Below are positions 8,551-16,576 of a stretch of DNA of 64,000 nt, one piece after another (position 1 is the first letter of the stretch; each line of letters begins with the position of its first letter). Below the pieces are notes generated by a model. The model did no database searches. It was not told the DNA's origin and was given only the letters and a program-made list of their open reading frames with translations. Where the stretch lies: assembly GCF_002584535.1 (NCBI RefSeq), contig NZ_NUOT01000012.1, forward strand, positions 33,426-97,425, given 5' to 3'. The translations under genes and the position numbers were made by a program. Origin of the DNA: Bacillus cereus (GTDB lineage: Bacteria > Bacillota > Bacilli > Bacillales > Bacillaceae_G).

Positions 8551-9780
8551 TTAATTCTTTGCTTCTTGTGTAAAAGCGATGTCTTTCGAAATGAATTCTG
8601 CATCTTTATGAATATCACTCCAACTTTGTTTAGCAGCTTTTAAATCATCAAGTATTAAAGAGAATTTATGTTCTTGCATAGAGTCGATATTATCATGTAA
8701 ATCTGTATAATTAGCCCCCATTTTATTCCATTGTTGTTGGATATTTGTTAGAGACATTATCGCTTGATCCACTGTTTGATATAAATCTGTCAAAGTTGCT
8801 TTCGCGTTAGTAAGCGAAATAACTGCTTGGCTAGCAAGATCGGCTTTCGTACTTAGTTCACCGATTTTTTTAGAAATTTCGTTATAGGAGTTCATATGAT
8901 TAGACGCCGTGACACCAGATGCTGTTCCTAAACCGATACCAGCTGCACCGAGAGCTGCAAGGCCACCAACAACAGCTGGTGTTGCTGTACCGCCAGTCAC
9001 AACAATTACTACTCCTCCTGCGATGGCTGCAGCAACTAAAATGAATGCTCCCAATCCACCACCAATTGACCATGCTAATACATTGTTAAAATGCTCTGTC
9101 TGAGTAGAACGTAGCTTCTCAATTTCAGCTTGAAGTTGTGGAATCAGGGCATTATTTCCAGCTAATAGTGCCGTTAATCCACCTTGTCCATCTGGGCCAC
9201 CAACATTATTTTTAAACCCTGTAGAATTGTCATACAGTTTTGTTTTGAAGTCTTGTAACATCTTAATTACTTCTGTAACTTCTTTTGAATTTGTATTAAT
9301 TGTAGTGATTAAATCATTTAAACCCTCTTTTAACTCTGCTTTATCTTTCTTTTGTACAGCAGCTTCCAATATATCGTAATAATTTTTAAATTGTTCATCG
9401 TAATTTACAATATTACGTGCTGTTTTTTGAATCTTCGGCTTCGCTGTATCTAACCAATAATTTGCATTGATTCGTGACAGTTCCTGATTAAGGTGAATAT
9501 TTTTAATTAATTCTGCTCCTTCTGAACCCAAATCAATATTGGATAAATTTATATTTGGTTGTTTAATCATTGTTTTTGCGTACAAATCCATTACAAGAAT
9601 ATGAGATCCTGTTTCAGCTAATGCTTTCTTCAGCCCTTCAGGTCCTAATTCATAATTCCCTACTTTTTGTTCTTGAGCGGTCTGTTCTTGTGCAAGTACA
9701 TGAATAGTGTTACCGTTAGTAGTAGTTATAAGTGTTGCTAGAGTGGCTACAGCTAACACTTTAAATGGAAGTTTTTTCAT
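8551..9780 (-). CDS. hblD: hemolysin BL lytic component L1
   Basis: 409 residues with a signal peptide (cleavage about residue 30, VLA-QEQ), helical N-terminal half, and a prominent hydrophobic hairpin at about residues 236-285 (GAFILVAAAIAGGVVIVVTG, then AVVGGLAALGAAGIGLG), which in this family inserts into the target membrane. Length and order match the known L1 subunit. It lies 70 bp downstream of hblC with a good AGGAG site and is presumably co-transcribed from the PlcR-dependent promoter upstream of hblC. No frameshift is seen, so the gene looks intact. Confidence 0.95.
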   Translation of the reverse strand: MKKLPFKVLAVATLATLITTTNGNTIHVLAQEQTAQEQKVGNYELGPEGLKKALAETGSHILVMDLYAKTMIKQPNINLSNIDLGSEGAELIKNIHLNQELSRINANYWLDTAKPKIQKTARNIVNYDEQFKNYYDILEAAVQKKDKAELKEGLNDLITTINTNSKEVTEVIKMLQDFKTKLYDNSTGFKNNVGGPDGQGGLTALLAGNNALIPQLQAEIEKLRSTQTEHFNNVLAWSIGGGLGAFILVAAAIAGGVVIVVTGGTATPAVVGGLAALGAAGIGLGTASGVTASNHMNSYNEISKKIGELSTKADLASQAVISLTNAKATLTDLYQTVDQAIMSLTNIQQQWNKMGANYTDLHDNIDSMQEHKFSLILDDLKAAKQSWSDIHKDAEFISKDIAFTQEAKN

Positions 9781-9850
9781 AACTATTCTCCTTCTCAGTT
9801 TTTTGATAGATTCTTATAATCTTTAAATTATTTTCATTAAATTCATAATA

Positions 9851-11170
9851 TTAAAACTTATTAGCTTGCTCTTCAAGGTAACTTGTTACATTTTTTAATT
9901 GTCTTAATGTATCTTTTTGAGACTGTTGATCAGTTGTATCAACATTAGTAGATAATTTTGTAATACTATTTTTGATTAGATTCAAATCTTCTTTATAGCG
10001 TTTTAGTAGGTCAAGTTCTACATCCACTTGATTTGCAAATGTATGTAAATCATTTTGCATAATAAGAAGCATTGATTTTTGTAAATCCGCTACTGTTAGG
10101 TTCTTTGTTAAATCATAAAATTTTTGGTTTTGTGTCTCTAAATCATCTAAATGTGCTCGCTGCTCGGCTGTTAGTTTATTTACTTCAGCGAAGGCACTAT
10201 ATGTGCTCTTAATTTTTTCAGGGTCAATAACTTTCATAAGGTCATACTCTTTCGTTTGTGCAGCTGCTGCTGCTGCTATTTCACCTTGTTTGCTTTTTTC
10301 AATTGCTTCACGAGCTGCTTTTTTAGCCGATTCAATCTCTAGAGCAGATTTACCCTGTTCTTTCGCTTCTTGCTCTGCTTTTTTCTCTGCTTCTAAAATA
10401 GAGTTGTTAATTTCTTTTCCTTTGTTATACGCTGCCACCGCCGTTTGAGCAGCCGGTTCAATAATATCTTTTGCAAGACTATAGATCTCTTGGAATATCT
10501 TAAGTCCTTGTTCATTTAAAGCTCCTGGTAATAATGCTATCTGTTGTAAATCATCTTGAATTGATTTTTGGGTATTTAGTAATTCATTTTTTAGCTGGTC
10601 TATTTTCCCTGTTCCCTCTGAACTTAGTACACCCTGTGCTTTTGTCACGTCAGTATCGAGATCTTTAAGCTTTGTATCAAGCTGTAATTTAAGATCTGTT
10701 AATTCATTAATCTGACGTTGTACGTTTTCTTGGTTTGTCGTAGCTTTATCTTGGAGAACTTCAAGTCTATCCAAGAACCCTTCTTTATCTTCTTTATTGT
10801 CTACAAACTGTTTTAATGCTGGGTAATAGCTATTAAATTGCGTTACAAATCCTTTACTTTTTGAATTTAATAGAATTAATTTTGGATAAAGTTCCGATGA
10901 CCATTCGTTCATATCTTGTTTGATTAGGGATTGGTTCGTATTTAAAGATGGAACTTCCTCTAGTTGTACATTAGGGCTCATTAAAGCTTTATCTATATAT
11001 GTTTGAATTAATTTAGATTGTGCACCTAATTTTCGTAATGATGAGGAAATATCCATGTTTTCCTGTTGCGTTTCTGCTTGAACGATTGGTGTTGCGAGAG
11101 TATTAATAGGAATATTCACTCCAGTAACAATGGATGTTATTAAAAACCCTGTAAGTATTTTATGTTTCAT
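9851..11170 (-). CDS. hblC: hemolysin BL lytic component L2
   Basis: 439 residues, first gene of the operon. Signal peptide to about residue 32 (VQA-ETQ), then ISSSLRKLGAQSKLIQTYID and a long coiled-coil helical body with an Ala-rich stretch (EIAAAAAAQ). The C-terminal region FANQVDVELDLLKRYKEDLN is typical of L2. L2 completes the three-part HBL pore with B and L1. Nearly 900 bp of leader separate the start codon from the PlcR box. hbl is known for a long untranslated leader, though here the leader also contains a decayed small-peptide gene. Confidence 0.95.
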   Translation of the reverse strand: MKHKILTGFLITSIVTGVNIPINTLATPIVQAETQQENMDISSSLRKLGAQSKLIQTYIDKALMSPNVQLEEVPSLNTNQSLIKQDMNEWSSELYPKLILLNSKSKGFVTQFNSYYPALKQFVDNKEDKEGFLDRLEVLQDKATTNQENVQRQINELTDLKLQLDTKLKDLDTDVTKAQGVLSSEGTGKIDQLKNELLNTQKSIQDDLQQIALLPGALNEQGLKIFQEIYSLAKDIIEPAAQTAVAAYNKGKEINNSILEAEKKAEQEAKEQGKSALEIESAKKAAREAIEKSKQGEIAAAAAAQTKEYDLMKVIDPEKIKSTYSAFAEVNKLTAEQRAHLDDLETQNQKFYDLTKNLTVADLQKSMLLIMQNDLHTFANQVDVELDLLKRYKEDLNLIKNSITKLSTNVDTTDQQSQKDTLRQLKNVTSYLEEQANKF

Positions 11171-11377
11171 TCAGTACACCTCTTTACTATTGTCTTTTAC
11201 AATTTTATTCATACATCTTGAACGCCCTAGCGCTAGGCTCTCTTCTTGCACATGCTTGAGGAAAGAGAATTCTTTTGGATAGAGTGCTAAACTCTCGTTT
11301 CTCATAGAATGTAAGGACCTTACTTCCCCTCATTTAAATACTATGTTTTTCACAAGTAAACAATAAAATTTCATCAC

Positions 11378-11517
11378 CTAATTTGAAGTAGCTGCCAAAT
11401 GAATAGTATAATATTTATTTTTCTCTGGAGTTGCTGTTTGACTTACAGAAGCCCAGATAGATAAACCCATTGCTCCTACAGCTAATCCTGCCATGACTTT
11501 TTTGATAATAATTTCAT
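11378..11517 (-). pseudogene. frameshifted small secreted peptide gene (Phr-like form)
   Basis: ATG at 11517 has a GGGAGAG ribosome site 6 bp away and opens MKLLSKK, but stops after 11 codons. Adding one A to the run of six A residues at codons 6-7 restores a 46-residue peptide: MKLLSKK, a hydrophobic core VMAGLAVGAMGLSIWASVS, then a polar tail ending YYTIHLAATSN. Basic start, hydrophobic core and short polar tail are the layout of exported Phr/PapR-type signal peptides. It does not match PapR, and no rap gene is adjacent. Read as a pseudogene or a slippage-controlled gene. Confidence 0.55.
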
Positions 11518-12060
11518 AATATCTCTCCCAGTTTTGTCGACAAGAGCCCTACAAGATTACAAAAGATGAAATTATACTGTACATTGCTTATACTTTCACC
11601 TCGGAATAAAATAAGATTATTTTTGCTTTGTAGAGACTTAAAATTCCATTTTTACAAATGCGACACTTTTTTGATTCTAAATTATTACCAAACCTAATAA
11701 ACTGAGTATTCAAAAAATTATTTTTAGCATAGTGTTACTTGAAACTTTATTGCACTTTTATTAGTACACCCCTCTCCTCTCCTTAGTGGTCATACCAATT
11801 ACACCTTTATTAAAACATTAAATTTTTAATGCGTAAATAGTAGAATTTTGTCGACTATATTCAATAATTTAGTTGTTGAATATTAATGCGAGTGGAAATA
11901 TTATACTTATAAAATTATTTTTCAGTATTATTTAAGTAATTACAATAGTTACAACTTGATATATCCCATTGAAAAATAACCATTTTAATTTTCAAACAAC
12001 ATTTAATTATTGTTTAATATAATTTAATCACACTCTGCATATTAATCCCCCTTATTTAGA

Positions 12061-12076
12061 TATGCAAAATTACATA
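12061..12076. promoter_or_regulatory. PlcR box of the hbl operon
   Basis: TATGCAAAATTACATA is a perfect match to the PlcR box consensus TATGNAWWWWTNCATA. PlcR with its PapR peptide activates virulence genes at stationary phase in this group. It lies 891 bp upstream of hblC, the only downstream gene on the minus strand, and about 380 bp from the divergent LCP gene. Confidence 0.9.
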
Positions 12077-12131
12077 TCCAAATAAAGGCTTAAATAAGAT
12101 GTGCTCTTATAAATAGCTAGCTGTAGAGAAA

Positions 12132-12167
12132 GAAAGGCGAAATCTTCAAATAGACTCCGCCTTTTCG
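12132..12167. repeat. stem-loop at the outer border of the hbl locus
   Basis: GAAAGGCGAAATC...GACTCCGCCTTTTC is a near copy of the hairpin at 7266-7300. Its right arm is the start of the 102-bp direct repeat. No minus-strand gene ends here, so it looks like a relic of the event that placed hbl here. Confidence 0.5.
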
Positions 12168-12257
12168 ACGTACAATCAACTTCAACAATTACTAGCCTCT
12201 TTCTAAACATTTCTCTTCATTTATCAACCTGTTTATACTTTTTTCAAACTTTGCAAC
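12156..12257. repeat. right copy of the 102-bp direct repeat flanking hbl
   Basis: Same orientation and sequence as 5645-5746, with one mismatch. Together the two copies enclose a 6.4-kb segment carrying only hblCDAB and its leader. Homologous recombination between them would remove the operon and leave one copy. Confidence 0.95.
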
Positions 12258-12456
12258 AAAACCTTTCAACAAATCTTACTTCTCTATTGCTTATTCTCCT
12301 AAAATTTGGTGCGTAACCCAAAAAAATCTGACTTTTCGCAAAATAAATCGAATTTTTGTGAAATGTAAATGATTTGTAATGTTCTTTTCCACCAAATTTC
12401 ATTATAATTAGGTGATATGAGTGTCGTATTTTAATCCAAATGAAGGAGTATATGAA

Positions 12457-13659
12457 ATGGATCAAATCCCATCTTGGCAAAAAAATATACGAAATAATAC
12501 GAAAAAAGGAAGGAAAAAAACAAAAATCGTTATAAGTGCTCTTTTAGTATTTTTAATAATAGGAGGCAGTTATACTTGGTTTTTAGTAAATAAAGCATCC
12601 TCTGCTGTTCGAAATGCTGCTCACGGTTTAGCACGGGGGGATAAATCAGATTTACGTGATAAAGCAGTGAAACCTATTTCTAATAATGTATCTGTATTAA
12701 TCATGGGCGTTGATGAAAGCGATACACGTGGCAAAGAATACGGTGCTGCTATCAGAACAGATGCAATGTTACTTGCAACTTTTAATAAAGATAGTAAAAC
12801 TGTAAAACTTTTGAGTATTCCACGAGACACATATACTTATATCCCAATAGAAAAGAAAATGGATAAAATTACACATGCACATGCATATGGTTCTGCTAAA
12901 AACGGGAAAAATGGTGGCCCGCAGGCTAGTATTGATGCAGTAGAAAAATTACTCAATGTTCCTGTTGATTACTTTGTAAAATTCAACTTTAAATCATTTA
13001 TAAAAATTGTGGATGATTTAGGTGGTATTGAAGTAGATGTTCCTGTTGAATTTACTGAACAAGATAGTAACGATAACGCAGGTGCAATCCACTTGAAAAA
13101 AGGCGTTCAAAAATTAAACGGTGAAGAAGCTCTTGCTCTTGCAAGAACACGTCATATTGATAGTGATGCAATGCGTGGTCAACGCCAACAGCTTGTTATT
13201 GAAGCCATTCTGAAAAAGCTAGCAAGCGTTGATTCTGTAACAAAAGTAGGTGATATTATTGATCACATTGATGGACAATTTGTTACAAACTTAACATTTG
13301 ATGATATGTTATCATTCTATAAATACGGTGTAGATTCTTCAATTGAAAATTTACAGATTAATGGTAAAGATTGTTATATGTCAGCTGGTGATAAAGAATG
13401 TGGTCGCGCAAGTGACGGTGGTACGTATTATTATGTTCCCGTAGAAGAAGATTTAGACAATTTAACAAAACAACTTCGTACTCATCTTGGACTATCTGAG
13501 TATAAGAAGGTTGATTCTGATAATAAAGAAGACAAGAAAAAAACAAACTCTGAGAAAACAAAAGATACAAATAACGATAGCGATAATCACCAAAATTCTA
13601 CTACCAAAAAAAATAACAATAACGATGGAGATACAGAAACAACATCGAATGAGAATTAA
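12457..13659 (+). CDS. LytR-CpsA-Psr family wall-polymer ligase
   Basis: 400 residues: short basic cytoplasmic N-terminus, one membrane helix (about residues 22-44), then an extracellular LCP domain with VLIMGVDESD, the arginine-containing LLSIPRDTYTYIP and the ARTRH...RGQRQQ signature. The C-terminus after about residue 345 is a Lys/Asn/Asp-rich low-complexity tail. LCP enzymes transfer undecaprenyl-linked polymers (wall teichoic acid-like glycans) onto peptidoglycan. The ATG at 12457 is preferred: GGAG is 8 bp upstream, while the GTG at 12421 lacks a site. A terminator follows. Confidence 0.85.
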   Translation: MDQIPSWQKNIRNNTKKGRKKTKIVISALLVFLIIGGSYTWFLVNKASSAVRNAAHGLARGDKSDLRDKAVKPISNNVSVLIMGVDESDTRGKEYGAAIRTDAMLLATFNKDSKTVKLLSIPRDTYTYIPIEKKMDKITHAHAYGSAKNGKNGGPQASIDAVEKLLNVPVDYFVKFNFKSFIKIVDDLGGIEVDVPVEFTEQDSNDNAGAIHLKKGVQKLNGEEALALARTRHIDSDAMRGQRQQLVIEAILKKLASVDSVTKVGDIIDHIDGQFVTNLTFDDMLSFYKYGVDSSIENLQINGKDCYMSAGDKECGRASDGGTYYYVPVEEDLDNLTKQLRTHLGLSEYKKVDSDNKEDKKKTNSEKTKDTNNDSDNHQNSTTKKNNNNDGDTETTSNEN

Positions 13660-13660
13660 T

Positions 13661-13699
13661 AAAAAACCCAGCTCCATGAAGGTAGAGCTGGGTTTTTTA
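13661..13699 (+). terminator. terminator of the LCP gene
   Basis: AAAAAACCCAGCTC pairs with GAGCTGGGTTTTTT around a 10-base loop. Confidence 0.85.
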
Positions 13700-13888
13700 T
13701 ACTTTTAATTCCGCTATAAGATGTGACTTCTATCCGTGAGATATTCTTTGTTTTTCCAAATCAGATGGTTCCTGTCTGTTCATACACAATAACATTTTAA
13801 AAATTCTAACTTTTCATCTATCAATTTCCATATCTTTAAATTATAATAAAGGATAGGTGTATATTCCAATTAACAGGAGGTAAAACAT

Positions 13889-14329
13889 ATGAAAGCTGCG
13901 GTAAAACATAACGTTTCAGACTTTAAAGATTATCTAAAATCCAATGAAATATATATGGAAGAAAACATAGATGAAAATGATGGCTCTGTATTTTTTTCAG
14001 TGAACTTAGATACAGAGAGTGGCGCAAAAGTTCGGCTTATTGCTGCCTTTAATAGCGAGCATCCTACAGTCGATATATATTGCTTCAATGTCGCTCAAGT
14101 TCATGATTCAACTAAAAAAAGCGAATTATTGCATGTAATCAACGAACTAAATACAGCATATCGATTCGCAAAATTCACAATTAGTAACAGCGATTCTATC
14201 GACATTTCGACTTCCCTTGTATTTACAGAACCATACTTTAATCCTGCCCTTGTATTTGAACATACAAGACTATTATATAAAGCTGCAGATGATGAATATG
14301 AAAGATTAATGAAAGTTATTTGGGCTTAA
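13889..14329 (+). CDS. YbjN-domain protein
   Basis: 146 residues with no signal or membrane segment. The pattern (residues 15-30 SNEIYMEENIDENDGS; VFFSVNLDTESGAKVRLIAAF; VINELNTAYRFAKFTI; FEHTRLLYKAADDEYERLMKVIWA) fits the YbjN superfamily, which resembles type III secretion chaperones in fold and is of uncertain function. A perfect AGGAGGT ribosome site is 8 bp before the ATG. The gene stands alone and ends in a terminator facing the sulfur-metabolism genes. Confidence 0.7.
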   Translation: MKAAVKHNVSDFKDYLKSNEIYMEENIDENDGSVFFSVNLDTESGAKVRLIAAFNSEHPTVDIYCFNVAQVHDSTKKSELLHVINELNTAYRFAKFTISNSDSIDISTSLVFTEPYFNPALVFEHTRLLYKAADDEYERLMKVIWA

Positions 14330-14332
14330 TCA

Positions 14333-14372
14333 ATGAACGCCACTAGTTCTCCAATGGCGTTCATCGTTTTTT
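14333..14372 (+). terminator. terminator of the YbjN-type gene
   Basis: ATGAACGCCA pairs with TGGCGTTCAT, followed by CGTTTTTTC. Confidence 0.85.
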
Positions 14373-14393
14373 CTTAAGGAATCTATTTACTTA

Positions 14394-14873
14394 TCAAATA
14401 AATAGATTCACATTTCCATCAGAAGCATCTGCTAAATAAGCTGCCACACCAGCAAACTCGGCATCTTCCATGATCTCTTCTTCTTTTAACCCTAATAAAT
14501 CAACTGTCATTTGACAGGCTACAAGCTTAATACCTTGTTCTTTTGCCATATCAATTAAGTCTGGAAGTGGCATAGCGTTATGCTTTTTCATAACATGCTT
14601 AATCATTTTAGGACCCATCCCCGCAAAGTTCATTTTGGATAATCCCATCTTATCTGCACCTTGAGGCATCATCTTTCCAAACATTTTCTCCAAAAAGTTT
14701 TTCTTTACCTTCACATGTCCATCTTTCCGAAGTGCATTTAGCCCCCAAAACGTATGAAAAATCGTCACTTCCTGATCATATGCCACTGCACCATTCGCAA
14801 TAATATATGCCGCCATCGCCTTATCGTAATCTCCACTAAACAAAACGATCGTTGTTTTCTTCTTATTCTCCAT
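14394..14873 (-). CDS. DsrE/DsrF-like (DsrE2) sulfur-carrier protein
   Basis: 159 residues of the DrsE_2/peroxiredoxin-like family: an N-terminal strand-helix unit (TTIVLFSGDYDKAMAAYIIA, then EVTIFHTFWGLNALRK), a Lys/Met-rich middle (MFGKMMPQGADKMG) and a conserved cysteine in LVACQMTVDLLG. Family members pass sulfane sulfur between TusA and rhodaneses. It is the last gene of the sulfur module and has its own CstR-type palindrome about 20 bp upstream of the start, overlapping the translation-initiation region, so it is probably transcribed separately as well as by read-through. Confidence 0.8.
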   Translation of the reverse strand: MENKKKTTIVLFSGDYDKAMAAYIIANGAVAYDQEVTIFHTFWGLNALRKDGHVKVKKNFLEKMFGKMMPQGADKMGLSKMNFAGMGPKMIKHVMKKHNAMPLPDLIDMAKEQGIKLVACQMTVDLLGLKEEEIMEDAEFAGVAAYLADASDGNVNLFI

Positions 14874-14892
14874 GTTAACTCTCCACCTCCAT

Positions 14893-14908
14893 ATACCTAT
14901 ATAGGTAT
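14893..14908. promoter_or_regulatory. CstR-type operator upstream of the DsrE-like gene
   Basis: Perfect palindrome ATACCTATATAGGTAT, the same pattern as four other sites in this module. Confidence 0.65.
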
Positions 14909-14963
14909 TACAAAAAATATACGAAACCCTTTATTTATAAAAAACACTGCCTTGTATACAGTA

Positions 14964-15260
14964 TTATTCTGTTTTACCTTTCCACTCTAACATGCCACCA
15001 GTTATATTTATAACCTTAAAACCATTGCTTTCTAAAAACTGAGCAGCTCGTGAGCTTCTCCCTCCAGAGAGACATACCATAATATATTCTTTGTTTTTAT
15101 CTAATTCATGCATACGAAATTCCAATAAACCTAGTGGAATATGAAGAGTTCCTGGAATTTTCCCTTCCTTTACCTCTTCTACTTCACGAACATCGATTAT
15201 ATTTAATACTTCGTGGTTCATCAATTTATTTTCTAATTCTTTTGCTGTCATTTCTTTCAT
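14964..15260 (-). CDS. single-domain rhodanese
   Basis: 98 residues forming one rhodanese domain: LNIIDVREVEEVKEGKIPG (substrate-side motif) and the active-site loop CLSGGRS with catalytic Cys63. It transfers sulfane sulfur from persulfides or thiosulfate to an acceptor in the cytoplasm. It sits 15 bp behind another rhodanese gene, both downstream of tusA, so co-transcription is likely. No signal peptide. Confidence 0.9.
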   Translation of the reverse strand: MKEMTAKELENKLMNHEVLNIIDVREVEEVKEGKIPGTLHIPLGLLEFRMHELDKNKEYIMVCLSGGRSSRAAQFLESNGFKVINITGGMLEWKGKTE

Positions 15261-15274
15261 TTTTTATTTCCTCC

Positions 15275-15643
15275 TTAATTCCAAGCATTCATACCACCTG
15301 AGACATTCGTAATATGTTGAAAGCCTAATTTTCTTAGCATTTTTGCTGCTTGTTTACTTCTCATTCCACTTTGACAAATAACAATTACTTCTTTGTTTTT
15401 ATCTAAATGACTCGCTTTTTGTGCGAACTCATTTAAGGGGATATTTTGGAATCCTTGAATGTGATTCCCCCTAAATTCACCTTGTGTGCGAACATCAATC
15501 AATTGTTTGTTCTTTTTATGAAGTAAACCTCTTAGCTCTTTCCCACTTATATTTTTAACACCCTTAACCGGTAAAAAGCGAGAAATGATAAACGAAGCAA
15601 CAAGTATAGTTAAAATGATATTGAATACTGTATTTGCCCCCAT
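15275..15643 (-). CDS. membrane-anchored rhodanese
   Basis: 122 residues with one N-terminal membrane helix (about 5-22) followed by a rhodanese domain with LIDVRTQGEFRGNHIQG and active-site loop CQSGMRS (Cys90). The ATG at 15643 is preferred over the GTG six bases upstream because GGAGG is 8 bp before it. The anchor places sulfur transfer at the inner face of the membrane. Second gene of the tusA-rhodanese-rhodanese group. Confidence 0.85.
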   Translation of the reverse strand: MGANTVFNIILTILVASFIISRFLPVKGVKNISGKELRGLLHKKNKQLIDVRTQGEFRGNHIQGFQNIPLNEFAQKASHLDKNKEVIVICQSGMRSKQAAKMLRKLGFQHITNVSGGMNAWN

Positions 15644-15698
15644 ACACACTCTCCTCCAATCTTTCTCTATACGATTCGTATCCGTAGAACAGTCACTT

Positions 15699-15926
15699 TT
15701 ACGCTTTTTTAATCCAGAATTTTAGTACACCGTTTTCTTCCGTATGATCTAGTACTTCATGCCCACCTGTTTTTGACCACGCTGGAATATCCTTTATCGC
15801 GCCTTTATCTGTTAAGTGAATCTCTAGTACTTCTCCAGATTGTAAAGCTTCCATAGCTTTTTTTGTTCTTACGATTGGCATTGGGCATGCTAAGCCTTTC
15901 ACATCTAATACTTGTTTTGCATTCAT
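15699..15926 (-). CDS. tusA: TusA-family sulfur carrier
   Basis: 75 residues with the TusA signature LDVKGLACPMPIVRTKKA, where Cys14 carries the persulfide, and the usual C-terminal LKFWIKK strand. It carries sulfur between the rhodaneses and DsrE-like partner encoded next door. Two CstR-type operators lie upstream (16051-16066 and 16096-16111). This is probably the organism's persulfide-detoxification carrier rather than the tRNA-thiolation TusA of enteric bacteria. Confidence 0.85.
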   Translation of the reverse strand: MNAKQVLDVKGLACPMPIVRTKKAMEALQSGEVLEIHLTDKGAIKDIPAWSKTGGHEVLDHTEENGVLKFWIKKA

Positions 15927-16050
15927 ATTCTATACCTCCATCTTTTTCTTCTATTTTTCAATCCATATCATTTGCTTTACTACGAACATCTACATGAATA
16001 TAACTTTCTCAGCACATCTATTGTTTGTAATGATAAGTCAATCGCTACCT

Positions 16051-16066
16051 TACCCCCTATGGTATA
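16051..16066. promoter_or_regulatory. CstR-type operator 1 upstream of tusA
   Basis: TACCCCCTATGGTATA, an imperfect member of the ATACC...GGTAT set. Confidence 0.5.
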
Positions 16067-16095
16067 TTTTCGCTTAAAAAAATTTAATACCTTAT

Positions 16096-16111
16096 ATACC
16101 TATAGGGGTAT
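16096..16111. promoter_or_regulatory. CstR-type operator 2 upstream of tusA
   Basis: ATACCTATAGGGGTAT, in the tusA promoter region 30 bp from operator 1. Confidence 0.65.
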
Positions 16112-16154
16112 GAAGTGATGTTTTAAAAATCTGTCAACACATTCGTTTGACAGA

Positions 16155-16418
16155 TTATCTACTTTTCACAAGTAATTGTACAGCCTCTTTAATCAAATCT
16201 TCATTTGATGTATCGCCTTTTTCAAATTGGTCTCGCAAACATTTCTCCAAGTTTGTCCCGACAATTAATCCGATTGCGCGATCCATAGCAGAACGTGACG
16301 CTGTTAATTGTGTAATTACCTCTTTACAATCCTTCTCTTCCTCAATCATTCGAAGAACACCACGAATTTGTCCTTCAATTCGCTTCAGCCTATTTTTAAT
16401 ATCTTGATTATATTCCAA
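16155..16418 (-). CDS. cstR: CstR-type persulfide-sensing repressor (CsoR family)
   Basis: 87 residues, all-helical CsoR/FrmR/RcnR family (RLKRIEGQIRGVLRMIEEEKDC). Cysteines are at positions 31 and 60, the pair used by Staphylococcus CstR to sense persulfides by di- or trisulfide bonding. The histidine that completes the copper site in CsoR is replaced by Asn in VGTNLEKC, arguing against copper sensing. All surrounding genes are sulfane-sulfur enzymes and each unit has an ATACC...GGTAT operator, including one in front of this gene. Confidence 0.85.
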   Translation of the reverse strand: MEYNQDIKNRLKRIEGQIRGVLRMIEEEKDCKEVITQLTASRSAMDRAIGLIVGTNLEKCLRDQFEKGDTSNEDLIKEAVQLLVKSR

Positions 16419-16509
16419 TGCCCGATCACCTCAATACTTTGTAAAATATGCTTTATTGAAAGAAATACTTACTGTAGTAAGATTTTGATTTGCATTTACA
16501 AACCATCTT

Positions 16510-16525
16510 ATACCCTAAAGGGTAT
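16510..16525. promoter_or_regulatory. CstR-type operator upstream of cstR
   Basis: ATACCCTAAAGGGTAT, about 90 bp upstream of the cstR start, consistent with autorepression. Confidence 0.7.
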
Positions 16526-16576
16526 TTTGTAAAGCACTATTTTAGTTAGCTTTATCATAATGAATAGGGATTTACT

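Larger units (their letters stand above)
11171..12456. other. long hbl leader and divergent promoter region
   Basis: About 1.3 kb without an intact gene. From hblC outward it holds a near-palindrome around CTAGCGCTAG (11228-11237), a frameshifted small secreted-peptide gene (11378-11517), AT-rich sequence, the PlcR box (12061-12076), a stem-loop (12132-12167) and the right 102-bp repeat (12156-12257). The LCP gene is then transcribed away on the plus strand. Confidence 0.6.

Noticed and set aside
11378-11517. PapR pheromone gene
   Set aside because: The C-terminal residues do not resemble the PapR heptapeptide and no plcR gene is adjacent.
12244-12480. 78-codon minus-strand frame opposite the LCP start
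   Set aside because: Overlaps the LCP start and the direct repeat; composition is random and no ribosome site is seen.
16155-16418. Copper-responsive CsoR
   Set aside because: The His of the Cys-His-Cys copper site is Asn here, and no copper export genes are near; the CstR cysteine pair is present instead.
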